Source: DATBIO01 sp036556965 (GTDB lineage Bacteria; Acidobacteriota; Vicinamibacteria; Fen-336). Taken from it: DNA of 40,900 bases. The stretch is from contig DATBIO010000189.1 of NCBI GenBank assembly GCA_036556965.1, positions 1 through 40,900 of the forward strand. Reading direction: 5' to 3'. The notes under the pieces are model-generated. The model was not told the origin of the DNA, searched no databases, and worked only from the letters and a program-made list of their open reading frames with translations. Within the stretch, counting starts at the first letter, position 1; every line of letters begins with the position of its first letter. Positions 7,770 to 19,522 of this stretch are shown piece after piece. Both the position numbers and the translations under genes were made by a program.

Positions 7770-7776
7770 GCAGGCG

Positions 7777-9751
7777 GTGATTGCGCGCCCGCGCCGTCGG
7801 CCCGTACCATCGGGCGTCCCGGTGCCCCACGATGGCTTGACGCAGGACGTCGCCGGCGCGGGGGGCGCCTCGCCGGCGCCGCGCCCGCGCATTCCCTGGC
7901 ACGTCGTCTACTACCTGCTCGCGGGCTTCGACGTGCTCGCCGTGTGCGCGGCGGTGCTCCTGAGCCGCCAGTTCGTCGGCGTCTCCCTGCGCGCCGTGGC
8001 CCGCGAGCAGGAATGGGCCGGGCACCTCGACGAGTACGCCGGCCTCCAGCAGCTCGCCTCCCGCGCCAACGCCCCCGGCAACGACGTCTTCGCGTCGCGC
8101 GACGTCCCGCGCGAGTCGGCGCGCCTCGCCGAGGCACGCGCGGCGTTCGACGACCGGCTTGCCCGCCTGCAGCGCCACCTCGTCGAGTCCCATCCGGAGG
8201 AGGCGGCGCCGCTGCTGGCGCGGATGCGCGACATGGAAGCGGCCATGAGGGCGATGGCGGCGGAGGCGGCGGGCACGTTTCGCCGGCTGGACGCCGGCGA
8301 TGCGCAGGGCGCGGCCCAGCGCATGGCGGACATGGACCGGGCCTACGCGCGCGTGCTCACCGCGCTGCACGCCCTCCGCGGCGACGTGGTGCTGCTCCAG
8401 CGGGGCCTGCTCGCGGGGCAGGCCGCCGACCTGCGCCGGCTGCAGGTCTACGAGCTCGGCGTCATCGCCCTCGTGGTGGTGATGGTGGGGGCGGCGATCG
8501 CATACGGCACGAGGATCGAACGCGAGATGAGGCGCGAAGCGGAGGCGCGCGCGCGCTACGTGCGCGGACTGCGGGGGGCGGAGGACGCGCTGCGCAAGGC
8601 GCAGGGCGAGCTGGAGCAGCGGGTGGTCGAGCGGACGCAGGCCCTGGTGGACTCGGAGGCCGCGCTTCGGCAGTCGGCGGCGGAATGGCGGCGCACGTTC
8701 GACGCCATCGAGTCCCCCGTCCTCGTGCTGGACCTGGAGGGCCGTCTCGTGCGCGCGAACGCGGCGGCGCGCGCGGTGACGGGGGCGGCGCCGGCGGAGG
8801 GGGTGACCGGACGCGTGGTGGCCTCCCTGGCCTCCGCCGAGCCCTGGGCCACCGTCTCCAGCCTGGTGGAGCGCGTGCGCGACACCGGCCAGCCCGCGTC
8901 CGCCCCCGCCCGCGACGAGGCCGGCGGGCGCAGCTGGGACGTGACGGCCTCCCCGGCCCCGGCGCAGGAAGGCGAGGCGGGCCGCGTCATCGTGGTCACG
9001 CGCGACACCACGCGCGAGCACAAGCTGCAGGAGACCCTGCGGCGTGAGGAGACCATGGCGGCCATGGGCGCGCTGGTGGCCGGCGTGGCCCACGAGGTGC
9101 GGAACCCCCTCTTCGCCATCACCTCGACCCTGGACGGCTTCGAGGCGCGCTTCGGGTCCACCCCCGGCCTGGAGAAGTACTTCCCCGTGCTGCGCCGCGA
9201 GGCGACGCGCCTGGGCCAGCTCGCGCGCGACCTGCTCGAGTACGCGCGGCCTCCCCAGCTGGAGTCGGGCCCCACCAGCCTGCGCTCCGTGCTCGCGGAC
9301 GCCCTGCGGGCCTGCACGGCGGACGCCTCGGCCGCGGGCGTCGTCGTGGAAGAGGACGTGGCCGCCGACCTGCCGCCGGTGGCCGGGGACGCCCCGCGCC
9401 TGGCCCAGGTCTTCCAGAACGTGATCCACAACGCCGTGGTCCACACTCCCCGCGGCGGACGTGTCCTCGTCTCGGCGCGGCTCGGCGGAGCGACGGACGC
9501 GCGGTGGGTCGACTGCCGCGTGGCCGACCGTGGTCCCGGCTTCCGTCCCGAGGACCTCCCCCGCGTGTTCGAGCCCCTCTTCACGCGGCGGGCCGGGGGG
9601 ACGGGCCTGGGCCTGGCCATCGCCCATCGCATCGTCGAGATGCACGGGGGCACCATGACGGCGGCCAACGCGCCGGGGGGGGGCGCGATCGTCACGGTGA
9701 GCCTTCCCGTGGCCTCGGCTCTCGTCGGCGCTCCGCGCGCGGACATGACCC

Positions 9752-9759
<8 letters not shown>
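7777..9759 (+). CDS. membrane-bound PAS histidine kinase
   Basis: About 660 residues from GTG 7777. A hydrophobic segment (HVVYYLLAGFDVLAVCAAVLL) is followed by ~160 helical residues forming an extracytoplasmic sensor, a second segment (IALVVVMVGAAIAYG), a coiled coil, a PAS domain, a HisKA domain with the phospho-acceptor H439 in GVAHEVRNPL, and a HATPase domain with QVFQNVIHNAVVH, DRGPGF and GGTGLGLAIAHRIV. It autophosphorylates on the His and should pass the phosphate to the overlapping NtrC-type regulator. The start is uncertain: GTG 7777, GTG 7822 and TTG 7837 are all in frame before the first membrane segment and none has a strong Shine-Dalgarno. The longer frame from ATG 7654 would code through the inverted repeat and is low-complexity, so I reject it. 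Confidence 0.9.
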
Positions 9760-11104
<1,345 letters not shown>

Positions 11105-11114
11105 CGGCGGCGGG

Positions 11115-12350
11115 CTAGTCCCTGGTGCGGAAGCCGAAGGCGACCCGCTCCCCGGGCCGCCCTTGGAGCCGGAACACGATGGTGCCGTCGCCGAGGGACG
11201 ACACCGAGCCGCCCAGGGGGCGGAGGGTGCCCGGCTCGATCCCCTGCAGGTCGAAGCGCCACGTTCCCGCCCGGCCCTCGGCGTTCACGACCAACGCCTC
11301 CACGCGGTGCGCGCCCCCGGCCAGCCGGAAGGCGCGGTCGGACCGCCCGTCGAGGAACACGCCGGTGACGCCGTCGAGGACGATCTGCGCGCGGCCGCCG
11401 CCGACGTCCAGCGCGCTCCGCAGCACGAAACGCGCGGGGCGAGGCTCGTCCCTGGGAGGCGAGGCGGCGTCCCCATCCCCGTCCCCGCCCGCCGCCTGGC
11501 GGACCTCGCAGCGCGAGTCCCCCGGACCCGAGCGCAGGCGGATGCGGGCATCACGCTCGTCGTCGTCGTCGTTGGCGGTCACGCGGAAGGCGACCGTGCC
11601 GCTGCCCGTGCCGCTGGTCGCGCCCGCGAGCTGCAGCCAGTCCTCCGTGCTCTCGACCGACCACGCGCAGCGCGCCTCGGTCTCCACGCGGCAGGAGCCG
11701 TTCCCGCCCTCGGGCGGAAACGCCTGGGAGGCGGGCGCGAGCTCGAAGGTGCAGGCGGCGGGGGGGGTGGTCGTGGTGGTGGTGGTGGTGGTCGTGGTCG
11801 TCGTGCCCGCGCCGGGGGCGGTGGAGGACGTTCCGTTCCCGCCGACGGCCAGGGCCACCCCCACCGCCGCCGCGCCGCCCCCGACCAACAGCAGGGGAAG
11901 CGCATTTCCCTTCGCGGCCGATTCCCCGGCCGCGGTCTTCGGCGCTCCCGCCGCGGACGGCGGAGAACCGGCGGCGGCGGGCGTCTCCAGGCGCGCGGCC
12001 TCGAAGGTCCGGATCACCTGGGGGGAGAACTCCCGCTGGTCCAGTCGGAGCTGCGGGTCGAGACGGACGGCCTCCCGGAACTTCGCGCGCGCGGTGACCT
12101 CCTGGTCCAGCTCGAGGTAGGCGATGCCGAGGTAGAGGTTGGCCTGGGACTGCGCCCTCGCAGTGCCGGGTCGCGTGGCCAGGGCCCGCGCCGCGGCGTC
12201 GAGGGTCACCACCGCCGTCTCGAAGTCGCCCTCCTTGACGAGGGCGACGCCCTTATCCAGGGAGGCGTCGTCCGCGGGCAGCGGGCCGGGGACCGCCACC
12301 GCCAACGACAGCATCGTCCAGAGGACCCGGCGTGACGGAGGCACGGCCAT
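11115..12350 (-). CDS. exported TPR protein with a BACON-like domain
   Basis: This 411-residue protein starts with a signal-like segment (RRVLWTMLSLAVAVPGPLPA). Residues ~30-125 hold TPR-like helices (SLDKGVALVKEGDFETAV and QANLYLGIAYLELDQEVTA). A second hydrophobic segment (ALPLLLVGGGAAAVGVALAVGG) lies near 153-174, followed by a run of Thr (~186-196). A beta domain (~200-290) has the pattern of BACON-type domains: C..W...S...WL, G.GSGTVAFRVTAN and a closing ..CEV.Q. The C-terminal ~100 residues are beta-rich and unassigned. The transcript appears to be leaderless. Location is probably periplasmic or at the cell surface; the BACON-like part suggests glycan or protein binding, an inference. 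Confidence 0.6.
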   Translation of the reverse strand: MAVPPSRRVLWTMLSLAVAVPGPLPADDASLDKGVALVKEGDFETAVVTLDAAARALATRPGTARAQSQANLYLGIAYLELDQEVTARAKFREAVRLDPQLRLDQREFSPQVIRTFEAARLETPAAAGSPPSAAGAPKTAAGESAAKGNALPLLLVGGGAAAVGVALAVGGNGTSSTAPGAGTTTTTTTTTTTTTPPAACTFELAPASQAFPPEGGNGSCRVETEARCAWSVESTEDWLQLAGATSGTGSGTVAFRVTANDDDDERDARIRLRSGPGDSRCEVRQAAGGDGDGDAASPPRDEPRPARFVLRSALDVGGGRAQIVLDGVTGVFLDGRSDRAFRLAGGAHRVEALVVNAEGRAGTWRFDLQGIEPGTLRPLGGSVSSLGDGTIVFRLQGRPGERVAFGFRTRD

Positions 12351-12356
12351 CGCCGA

Positions 12357-12385
12357 AGGCTAGCGCCCCGCTCCCGGCGTCGCAA
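12357..12385 (-). promoter_or_regulatory. sigma70-type promoter for a leaderless transcript
   Basis: Reading the minus strand, TTGCGA (12385-12380), a 17-base spacer and TAGCCT (12362-12357) are followed by exactly six bases and ATG 12350. Spacing to the start codon is the same as at 1606. No Shine-Dalgarno is present. Confidence 0.5.
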
Positions 12386-12403
12386 GAGCGCGAGTGATCC
12401 GCC

Positions 12404-14035
12404 TCACGGCTCCCGGCGGACGGCCTTCTCCGACAGGTCGAGCACCAGGCGCTGCGTCACGCCGCTGCGGATCGTCACCTTCCGCTGCAGGGGCTGGTAG
12501 TGCGGGTGGAGGATGCGCACGGCGTGGGGGCCGGGCTCCAGGGGCACCTCGCGTCGCGAGACCAGGCCGAGGCTGATGCCGTCCACCGTCACCTCGGCCT
12601 CGGGGACGATGACGAGGCTCAGGAGTCCCTGGTACGACCGCGGAGCGGGAAGCAGGGCGGCGGGCGGGGCGGTAGGCAGGCTGGTCGGCACCGGCCGGGG
12701 GACGGCGGGGCCCGGGCGGGACGCGCCGCGCGCGACCGCGGCCGGGGGGGCGGGGGCCGCGGTCGGCTCGCGCCTGTCCTCCTCGGGAGCGGGCCCGCGG
12801 GCGGCGGGAACGACCTCGGCAGGGGCCGAAGGCGGCGCTTCCGCGGCCGGCACGGGAGCCCGCGACTGCAGCCCCGTCGCGACGAGCGCGCCCACGGCGA
12901 CGGTGGAGACGGCCACGAAGCCCCAGCGCCAGCGCCGCGAGGGTCCTCCGCGCCGTGTCCGCCCGTCCCGCGCGCCGGGCGCGCGGGACCGCGCCGTGCT
13001 CGTGCGCGTCTCCTGCCGGAACACGTCCGCCGCTCCCGCGCCCGGCGGCATCGGGGGGGACGGCGTCCCTTCGCGGGCGGCCCCGTCCGGCTCCACCAGG
13101 GCGCGCGCGGCCGCCGCCAGGTCGCCGGCGGGGACGCCCGACGCGTCGCGCGCCTGGCCCAGCGCCTCGGCCAGGCCGGCCGCGGTGCCGCGGTCGGCGG
13201 GGCTCTTGGCCAGGCTCCGGCCGAGGATCGGCCGCAGGGCCGCGGGGAGGTCCACCGCGCCCGGTCCCTCGAGGCCGGGGGGGTGGTGCACGTGCATGTA
13301 CAGCGTGCCCACGGGGGTGTCGCCGCGGAACGGCGGCGTGCCCGTGAAGGCCTCGTAGATCACGCAGCCCAGGGAGTAGACGTCGCTCGCGTAGTCGAGG
13401 GGTGCCCCCGCCGCCTGCTCCGGGCTCATGTACTCCGGGGTGCCGACCAGGGTGCCCGACCCGGTGAGGGCGGCCGGGGTCTCCGCCTCCTTGGCGATGC
13501 CGAAGTCCATGAGGCGCACGACTCCCCGGAAGTCCACCGTGATGTTCGACGGCTTGAGGTCGCGGTGGATGACGCCGTGCGCGTGCACCGCCTCCAGGCC
13601 GCGCGCGGCCTGGATCGCGACCTCGTAGGCCGCCGCCGGGGGCAGGGCACGGCCGCGCAGCCAGCGCTTGAGGTCCACGCCCCTGACGAACTCCATCGAG
13701 AGATACCGCAGGCCGCCGTCTTCTCCGTACTCGTGGATGCGGCAGACGTTGGGGTGCGTGACCTTGCGGGCCAGCCGTATCTCCGAACGGAAGCGGCGGT
13801 GCAGCTCGTCCGCGGACGCCAGGTCGGCGCGCAGCACCTTGATGGCGACGTCCTCGTCCAGCACGTTGTCGTAGGCCCGGTAGACGTGGCCCATCCCCCC
13901 GCGGCCCAACGGTTCGCGCACCACGTAACGGGAGGCGACCACCGCTCCCTGCACGAGGGCGTAGAGCGCCTTGCCGCAGGTGAAGCAGGCCTCGGCCTGC
14001 TCGGAGTTGGGTTGCTGGCAGGTGGGGCAGATCAC
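12404..14035 (-). CDS. Ser/Thr protein kinase with zinc ribbon and PEGA domain
   Basis: This 543-residue protein opens with a Cys4 zinc ribbon (C3, C6, C17, C20). A Hanks-type kinase domain (~36-300) follows: glycine loop GRGGMG, K66 in VAIKVL, HRDLKPSN from 157, DFG 177-179 and the activation segment GTLVGTPEYMSPEQAAG. All catalytic residues are present. A Pro/Ala-rich stretch leads to one membrane helix (RWGFVAVSTVAVGALVATGL), and the extracytoplasmic end carries a PEGA domain (LVIVPEAEVTVDGISLG, VPLEPGPHAVRILHP). It should phosphorylate Ser/Thr in the cytoplasm; the PEGA part may sense or bind envelope components. GTG 14035 is preceded by GGAG eight bases upstream and by TACGAT further up, so this gene has a normal leader. 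Confidence 0.93.
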   Translation of the reverse strand: MICPTCQQPNSEQAEACFTCGKALYALVQGAVVASRYVVREPLGRGGMGHVYRAYDNVLDEDVAIKVLRADLASADELHRRFRSEIRLARKVTHPNVCRIHEYGEDGGLRYLSMEFVRGVDLKRWLRGRALPPAAAYEVAIQAARGLEAVHAHGVIHRDLKPSNITVDFRGVVRLMDFGIAKEAETPAALTGSGTLVGTPEYMSPEQAAGAPLDYASDVYSLGCVIYEAFTGTPPFRGDTPVGTLYMHVHHPPGLEGPGAVDLPAALRPILGRSLAKSPADRGTAAGLAEALGQARDASGVPAGDLAAAARALVEPDGAAREGTPSPPMPPGAGAADVFRQETRTSTARSRAPGARDGRTRRGGPSRRWRWGFVAVSTVAVGALVATGLQSRAPVPAAEAPPSAPAEVVPAARGPAPEEDRREPTAAPAPPAAVARGASRPGPAVPRPVPTSLPTAPPAALLPAPRSYQGLLSLVIVPEAEVTVDGISLGLVSRREVPLEPGPHAVRILHPHYQPLQRKVTIRSGVTQRLVLDLSEKAVRREP

Positions 14036-14117
14036 GCGGGCGCTCCGCTGGGCAGGGGCCGCATCGTAGCGCGATCGTCGACGGGAATCCGCCGGGGCCG
14101 GCGCCGGCGGGAGCGGC

Positions 14118-14519
14118 CTACGAGGACGGCTTGGCCGCGGCCTGGAGCACCCGCTCCAGCTCGTCGAACAGATCCTGGGGCAGGCAGGGCTTGTGGCAGT
14201 AACCCTCGCAGCCGGCGGCCTCGGCCTCCGTGCGCGCCGCCGGGAAGGCGTCCGCGGTGAGGACCACCACGGGGATGGCGCGCGTGGCCGGCTCCGCCTT
14301 GAGCCGGCGCACCGCCTCCCAGCCCCCCATGCCGGGCATGTGCAGGTCCATCACCACCGCCCCGGGCTGGAGCTGCGCCGCCCGCTCGAGCGACTCCTCG
14401 CCGCTGGCCGCCGTGGCCACGCGGAAGCCGCGGAACATGAGGTACTGTGCGTAGAGGTCGCGGTTGTCGTCGGAGTCGTCCACCACCAGCACCAGCGGCG
14501 CATGCGAACCGGGATTCAC
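14118..14519 (-). CDS. stand-alone response-regulator receiver protein
   Basis: This 133-residue protein is a single receiver (CheY-like) domain: acidic pocket D14-D15, phospho-acceptor D58 in VVMDLHMPG, T88 in VVLTAD and K110 in CHKP. No output domain is present, so it works through protein contacts or a phosphorelay. Start GTG 14519 is chosen because GGAGG lies eight bases upstream and the domain begins eight residues later; a longer frame from 14669 would add 50 low-complexity residues that overlap the divergent hsp20 gene. Its cognate kinase is unknown. It is followed on the same strand by the zinc-ribbon Ser/Thr kinase 82 bases downstream. Confidence 0.9.
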   Translation of the reverse strand: MNPGSHAPLVLVVDDSDDNRDLYAQYLMFRGFRVATAASGEESLERAAQLQPGAVVMDLHMPGMGGWEAVRRLKAEPATRAIPVVVLTADAFPAARTEAEAAGCEGYCHKPCLPQDLFDELERVLQAAAKPSS

Positions 14520-14589
14520 GCTTCTGCCCTCCGGCGCCGGAGCGGTGCCCTGCCGGCCCCGGGGCCTGTACACTACCCAGGCTACACCC

Positions 14590-15048
14590 ATGAGCGTCTC
14601 GCGTAAGCCACGGCGCGACTCGGAAGGGGATCCGCGCTCCCTGCGCCGCGAGATCGAGGACATCTTCACCCGGCTCTCCGAGGTGGGGGCGACGCCCGCC
14701 CTGGGCGAGCCCGGGCCGGCGGTGGACGTCTACGAGTCCCAGGGCCGCTTCACGGTGGTGGTGGAGGCCCCCGGCGTCGAGCCCGACGCCCTGCGCGTGG
14801 TCTACCGCGACCGCCAGCTCACCATCACGGGCGAAAGGCGCCACCGGCGCCCCGCGGGCGCCTCCGCCTGTCTCTGCCTGGAGCGCCCCAACGGCCGCTT
14901 CGTGCGCACCGTCGCCCTGGAAGACGCCCTGGACCTGCCCCAGGCGCAGGCGCGCCTCGAGCGCGGGCTGCTCCTGATCGAGATCCCGCGCCTGAAGGAC
15001 CGGCGCGGAAGGGAGACCATCATCCCCGTCCGCCGGGAGGAGAAATGA
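14590..15048 (+). CDS. Hsp20 / alpha-crystallin small heat-shock protein
   Basis: This 152-residue protein has an alpha-crystallin domain at about 43-140: PAVDVYESQGRFTVVVEAPGV opens it, LTITGERR is the central strand and LERGLLLIEIP carries the L.I-type motif near the end. Small heat-shock proteins are ATP-independent chaperones that hold unfolded proteins. ATG 14590 gives the usual family length. An upstream frame to 14464 only adds sequence antisense to the receiver gene. The gene is followed by a tiny coupled ORF and lon, so chaperone and protease are probably expressed together under protein-folding stress. I see no CIRCE element upstream. Confidence 0.9.
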   Translation: MSVSRKPRRDSEGDPRSLRREIEDIFTRLSEVGATPALGEPGPAVDVYESQGRFTVVVEAPGVEPDALRVVYRDRQLTITGERRHRRPAGASACLCLERPNGRFVRTVALEDALDLPQAQARLERGLLLIEIPRLKDRRGRETIIPVRREEK

Positions 15049-15113
15049 TGAAGACGGCAGCGGACCGAGGCACGGCGACGCCGGGCGCGGCCCGCCAAGG
15101 CGAGGACGCCTAG
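15045..15113 (+). CDS. 22-residue ORF joining hsp20 and lon
   Basis: ATG 15045 overlaps the hsp20 stop as ATGA and is preceded by GGGAGGAGA, one of the best Shine-Dalgarno sequences in the window. The frame reads MMKTAADRGTATPGAARQGE plus two residues and ends in TAG immediately before the lon ATG (TAGATG). The peptide is hydrophilic with no recognisable domain. It may be a real small protein or may simply carry ribosomes from hsp20 to lon. No homologue is known to me. Confidence 0.5.
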   Translation: MMKTAADRGTATPGAARQGEDA

Positions 15114-17533
<2,420 letters not shown>

Positions 17534-17537
<4 letters not shown>

Positions 17538-17779
17538 CCGCCGTCCTTCACCGCGTTCACGATGCGGCCGCCGCGGCCCGAGGCGAGCATGTGTCGGCCC
17601 GCCGCGCGCGCCAGGCGGAACACCGCCGCCGGGTCCAGCTCCATCACCGCGTCCCAGTCCGCGTCGCTGGTCTCCGCCGCGGGGGCGCGGCGGATGGATG
17701 CCCGCGTTAATGTCCAGGCCGCCCAGGCCCGCGAGGGTCTCCTCCACCAGCCGGTCCGCCGTCTCCCGGCGCCGCCGGC
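17534..17779 (-). pseudogene. decayed fragment of a short-chain dehydrogenase (KduD-like)
   Basis: Two minus-strand frames together spell the middle of an SDR oxidoreductase. One frame gives ETADRLVEETLAGLGGLDI-NAGI. After one extra C near 17697-17700 the next frame continues as IRRAPAAETSDADWDAVMEL, then VFRLARAAGRHMLASG and GRIVN. In intact homologues the motif is LDILVNNAGI, so about nine bases are also missing. The N-terminal cofactor-binding part and everything after GRIVN, including the catalytic Tyr and Lys, are absent. The wording is closest to 2-deoxy-D-gluconate 3-dehydrogenases. The fragment's stop shares the CTAG of the lon stop. It cannot be functional. Confidence 0.8.
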
Positions 17780-17782
17780 CGG

Positions 17783-18019
17783 CGGGCCTCCGAGGGACTG
17801 CTCCGGGAGCTGGTGACGGTGGACGAGGCCGGGAGGGTGAGCATCGAGCGCGTCTGCCAGGTGGCCGGCCTGGGCCCGGACCCTTCCCGCGACCGCTACC
17901 GCGACGGCTCGTTCGCGTACGACGTCAGCGCGCCGGTGCGGAGCAACGACCCCGAGGCCGTGGGGCCCTTCATCTTCGCCAGCCTGGAGATGGAGCGGCC
18001 GGACGCCGCGCGCCCATGA
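17783..18019 (+). pseudogene. plus-strand gene fragment of unrecognised family
   Basis: An open frame on the plus strand reads like a genuine protein end (ASEGLLRELVTVDEAGRVS, IERVCQVAGLGPDPSRDRYR, DGSFAYDVSAPVRSND, FIFASLEMERPD) and stops at TGA 18017-18019. Its residue mix is balanced, unlike the Arg/Gly/Pro shadows nearby. No start or upstream domain is visible: the frame runs into the SDR fragment on the opposite strand at about 17780. It also overlaps the 3' end of the SRPBCC gene by 50 bases. Most likely it is the 3' remnant of a gene whose front was lost. I do not recognise the family. A GTG at 17813 could start a 68-residue protein, but there is no convincing Shine-Dalgarno. Confidence 0.4.
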
Positions 18020-18503
18020 TCCAGCGCAGGGCGCGCACGCGCGCGCCCCAGCGCGGAGGCGGAGGCTCCGCTCCCGCCAGCGCCGCCTCCGCACGGTCCA
18101 GCAGCTCCTCCACCAGCGCGTCGTGCAGAGGCCGGATGACGGCGAGCCATCTCAGCATGGGCACCAGCGCGACCTCGGCCTCCAGCACGTGGCGCAGGAT
18201 GGTGGAGGTGCCGGCCGGCTCGACGGCGAAGCCGTGCCCGCCGTGGAACCCGCGCGTCAGGCCCGCGTCCGCCTCGATGGCAAAGGCCGCCGTCCGCCCC
18301 GGCTCGTAGGCGACGCACCGATAGCGCACGGGGCCGTGGCCCCCGCGGGCGCCCACGGCGAGCCCTCCTTGCAGCCGCATGGCCGGCCAATGGTCGCGTG
18401 GCCACAAACGGTCACCCGCGCCCGCGGAGAGCGTGTCCAGGAGCGCGCCCACCGCCGGCGCCGGCCAGGGGAGGACGCGCTCGTGGACGTTGCGCAGCCT
18501 CAC
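17970..18503 (-). CDS. SRPBCC-family (START-like) ligand-binding protein
   Basis: This 177-residue protein begins at GTG 18503, overlapping the hydrolase stop as GTGA. Features of the SRPBCC helix-grip fold are visible: an N-terminal strand and helix (RNVHERVLPWPAPAVGALLD), a string of strands (VGARGGHGPVRYRCVAYEPG, FHGGHGFAVEPAG, STILRHVLEAEV) and a long C-terminal helix (HDALVEELLDRAEAAL). Members bind hydrophobic ligands or act as cyclases and aromatases. The last gene of the TetR-hydrolase-SRPBCC operon, it probably handles the same hydrophobic compound as the hydrolase (inference). Its final residues run into the decayed region, so the C-terminal tail may not be original. Confidence 0.7.
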   Translation of the reverse strand: MRLRNVHERVLPWPAPAVGALLDTLSAGAGDRLWPRDHWPAMRLQGGLAVGARGGHGPVRYRCVAYEPGRTAAFAIEADAGLTRGFHGGHGFAVEPAGTSTILRHVLEAEVALVPMLRWLAVIRPLHDALVEELLDRAEAALAGAEPPPPRWGARVRALRWIMGARRPAAPSPGWRR

Positions 18504-19522
18504 GCCGTGCGCGCCCACCCTCCGCGCAGCCGCGGGTCGAAGAGCGCGCGCTCGAGCGTGCAGGTCGCGCAGACGGCGTGGGGTGGGGCCACGGCCCGGC
18601 CGCACGCCTCGCACCCTGCGTCCGCCGCGCCCGCCCCCGGGGCCCCCTCGGCCAGGGGCGCGGCCACGAACGCGGCCGTGCGCGAGACCACCTCCGGGTC
18701 GCGCAGCACGCGGCGGTGCCCGAGGCCGCCGGTGAGGAGCATCCGGGCCCCCGGCACCGCTTCGGCCACGGCGCGGCCCTCCGTCCACGGGACCTCGCGG
18801 TCGTCCCGGTCGTGCACCACGAAGAGCTCGCCCGTGTAGGAACGCAGCAGGAGGGGCAGGGGCAGGTCGCTCCAGCGGAAGCCGAGGCGCTCCTCGCTGC
18901 GCGCGCGCATGCGCCGCATGACCTCGTCGCCCAGGCCCAGGCGCGCGGCGAAGACCCGCGTCCACACCGCGGGGTCGGCGGCGGGGGCCACCAGCACCAG
19001 CCGCGCCGGCCGCAGCCCCGCGTTCACGGCGAAGGCGGCGGCCGCCGCCCCCAGGGAGTGGCCGACCACCGCGTGCGGCGCGCCGACGACGTCGGCCACC
19101 GCGCGGAGGGTGCGGGCGAACTCGGGCATGGAGCTGCGGCCGGCCGAGGTCGTCCCGTGCCCGGGCGCGTCGAAGGCGACGGCCGTGAACCCGCGCGCCG
19201 TGAGGGGCGCCACCAGCGGCGCGAACTGGGCGGCCCGGCCTCCCCAGCCGTGCACGAGGACGACGACGGGCCCCTTCCCCCAGCGCCAGGCGGCGACCCT
19301 GCGGCCGTCGACGCGGACGTCGAGCGGCCGTGCCCCGGGAGGCAGCACGACGTCTGCGCGCGACGCGGGCGGCGGCGTGAAGAACAAACGCTCGGCGGCC
19401 GCCGCGGCGGCCCCGGGAAGGACGCGCCCGAGCAGGGAAAGGCCGGCACGCCGGGCCGAGGCCCCCGCTTTGAAGCGAACGTTCGTGCTCTTACCAGGGG
19501 AAAAAGAGAGGGTCTCAGGCAT
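18500..19522 (-). CDS. alpha/beta hydrolase with a C-terminal Cys4 zinc ribbon
   Basis: This 340-residue protein carries an alpha/beta-hydrolase fold at ~60-290: oxyanion region HGWGG (91-95), nucleophile S156 in GHSLG, acid D241 in HDRDDREVP and H269 in GLGHRR. The catalytic triad is therefore complete. After a short Gly/Ala linker the C-terminus has a Cys4 ribbon: C304, C307, C318 and C321, then ERALFDPRLR. That tail is not part of the standard hydrolase fold and could bind zinc or a partner. Probably a cytoplasmic esterase or lipase-like enzyme. Its ATG overlaps the tetR-like gene by eight bases, and its stop overlaps the SRPBCC start, so the three are translated together under the TetR regulator. 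Confidence 0.85.
   Translation of the reverse strand: MPETLSFSPGKSTNVRFKAGASARRAGLSLLGRVLPGAAAAAAERLFFTPPPASRADVVLPPGARPLDVRVDGRRVAAWRWGKGPVVVLVHGWGGRAAQFAPLVAPLTARGFTAVAFDAPGHGTTSAGRSSMPEFARTLRAVADVVGAPHAVVGHSLGAAAAAFAVNAGLRPARLVLVAPAADPAVWTRVFAARLGLGDEVMRRMRARSEERLGFRWSDLPLPLLLRSYTGELFVVHDRDDREVPWTEGRAVAEAVPGARMLLTGGLGHRRVLRDPEVVSRTAAFVAAPLAEGAPGAGAADAGCEACGRAVAPPHAVCATCTLERALFDPRLRGGWARTA

Noticed and set aside
7654..7776. Extension of the histidine kinase to ATG 7654
   Set aside because: It would add about 41 Pro/Arg/Gly residues coded through the 17-bp inverted repeat, with no domain and no Shine-Dalgarno.
14569..14574. TACACT as the hsp20 -10 element
   Set aside because: No -35 at suitable spacing and 15 bases to the ATG; the evidence is too weak to list as a promoter.
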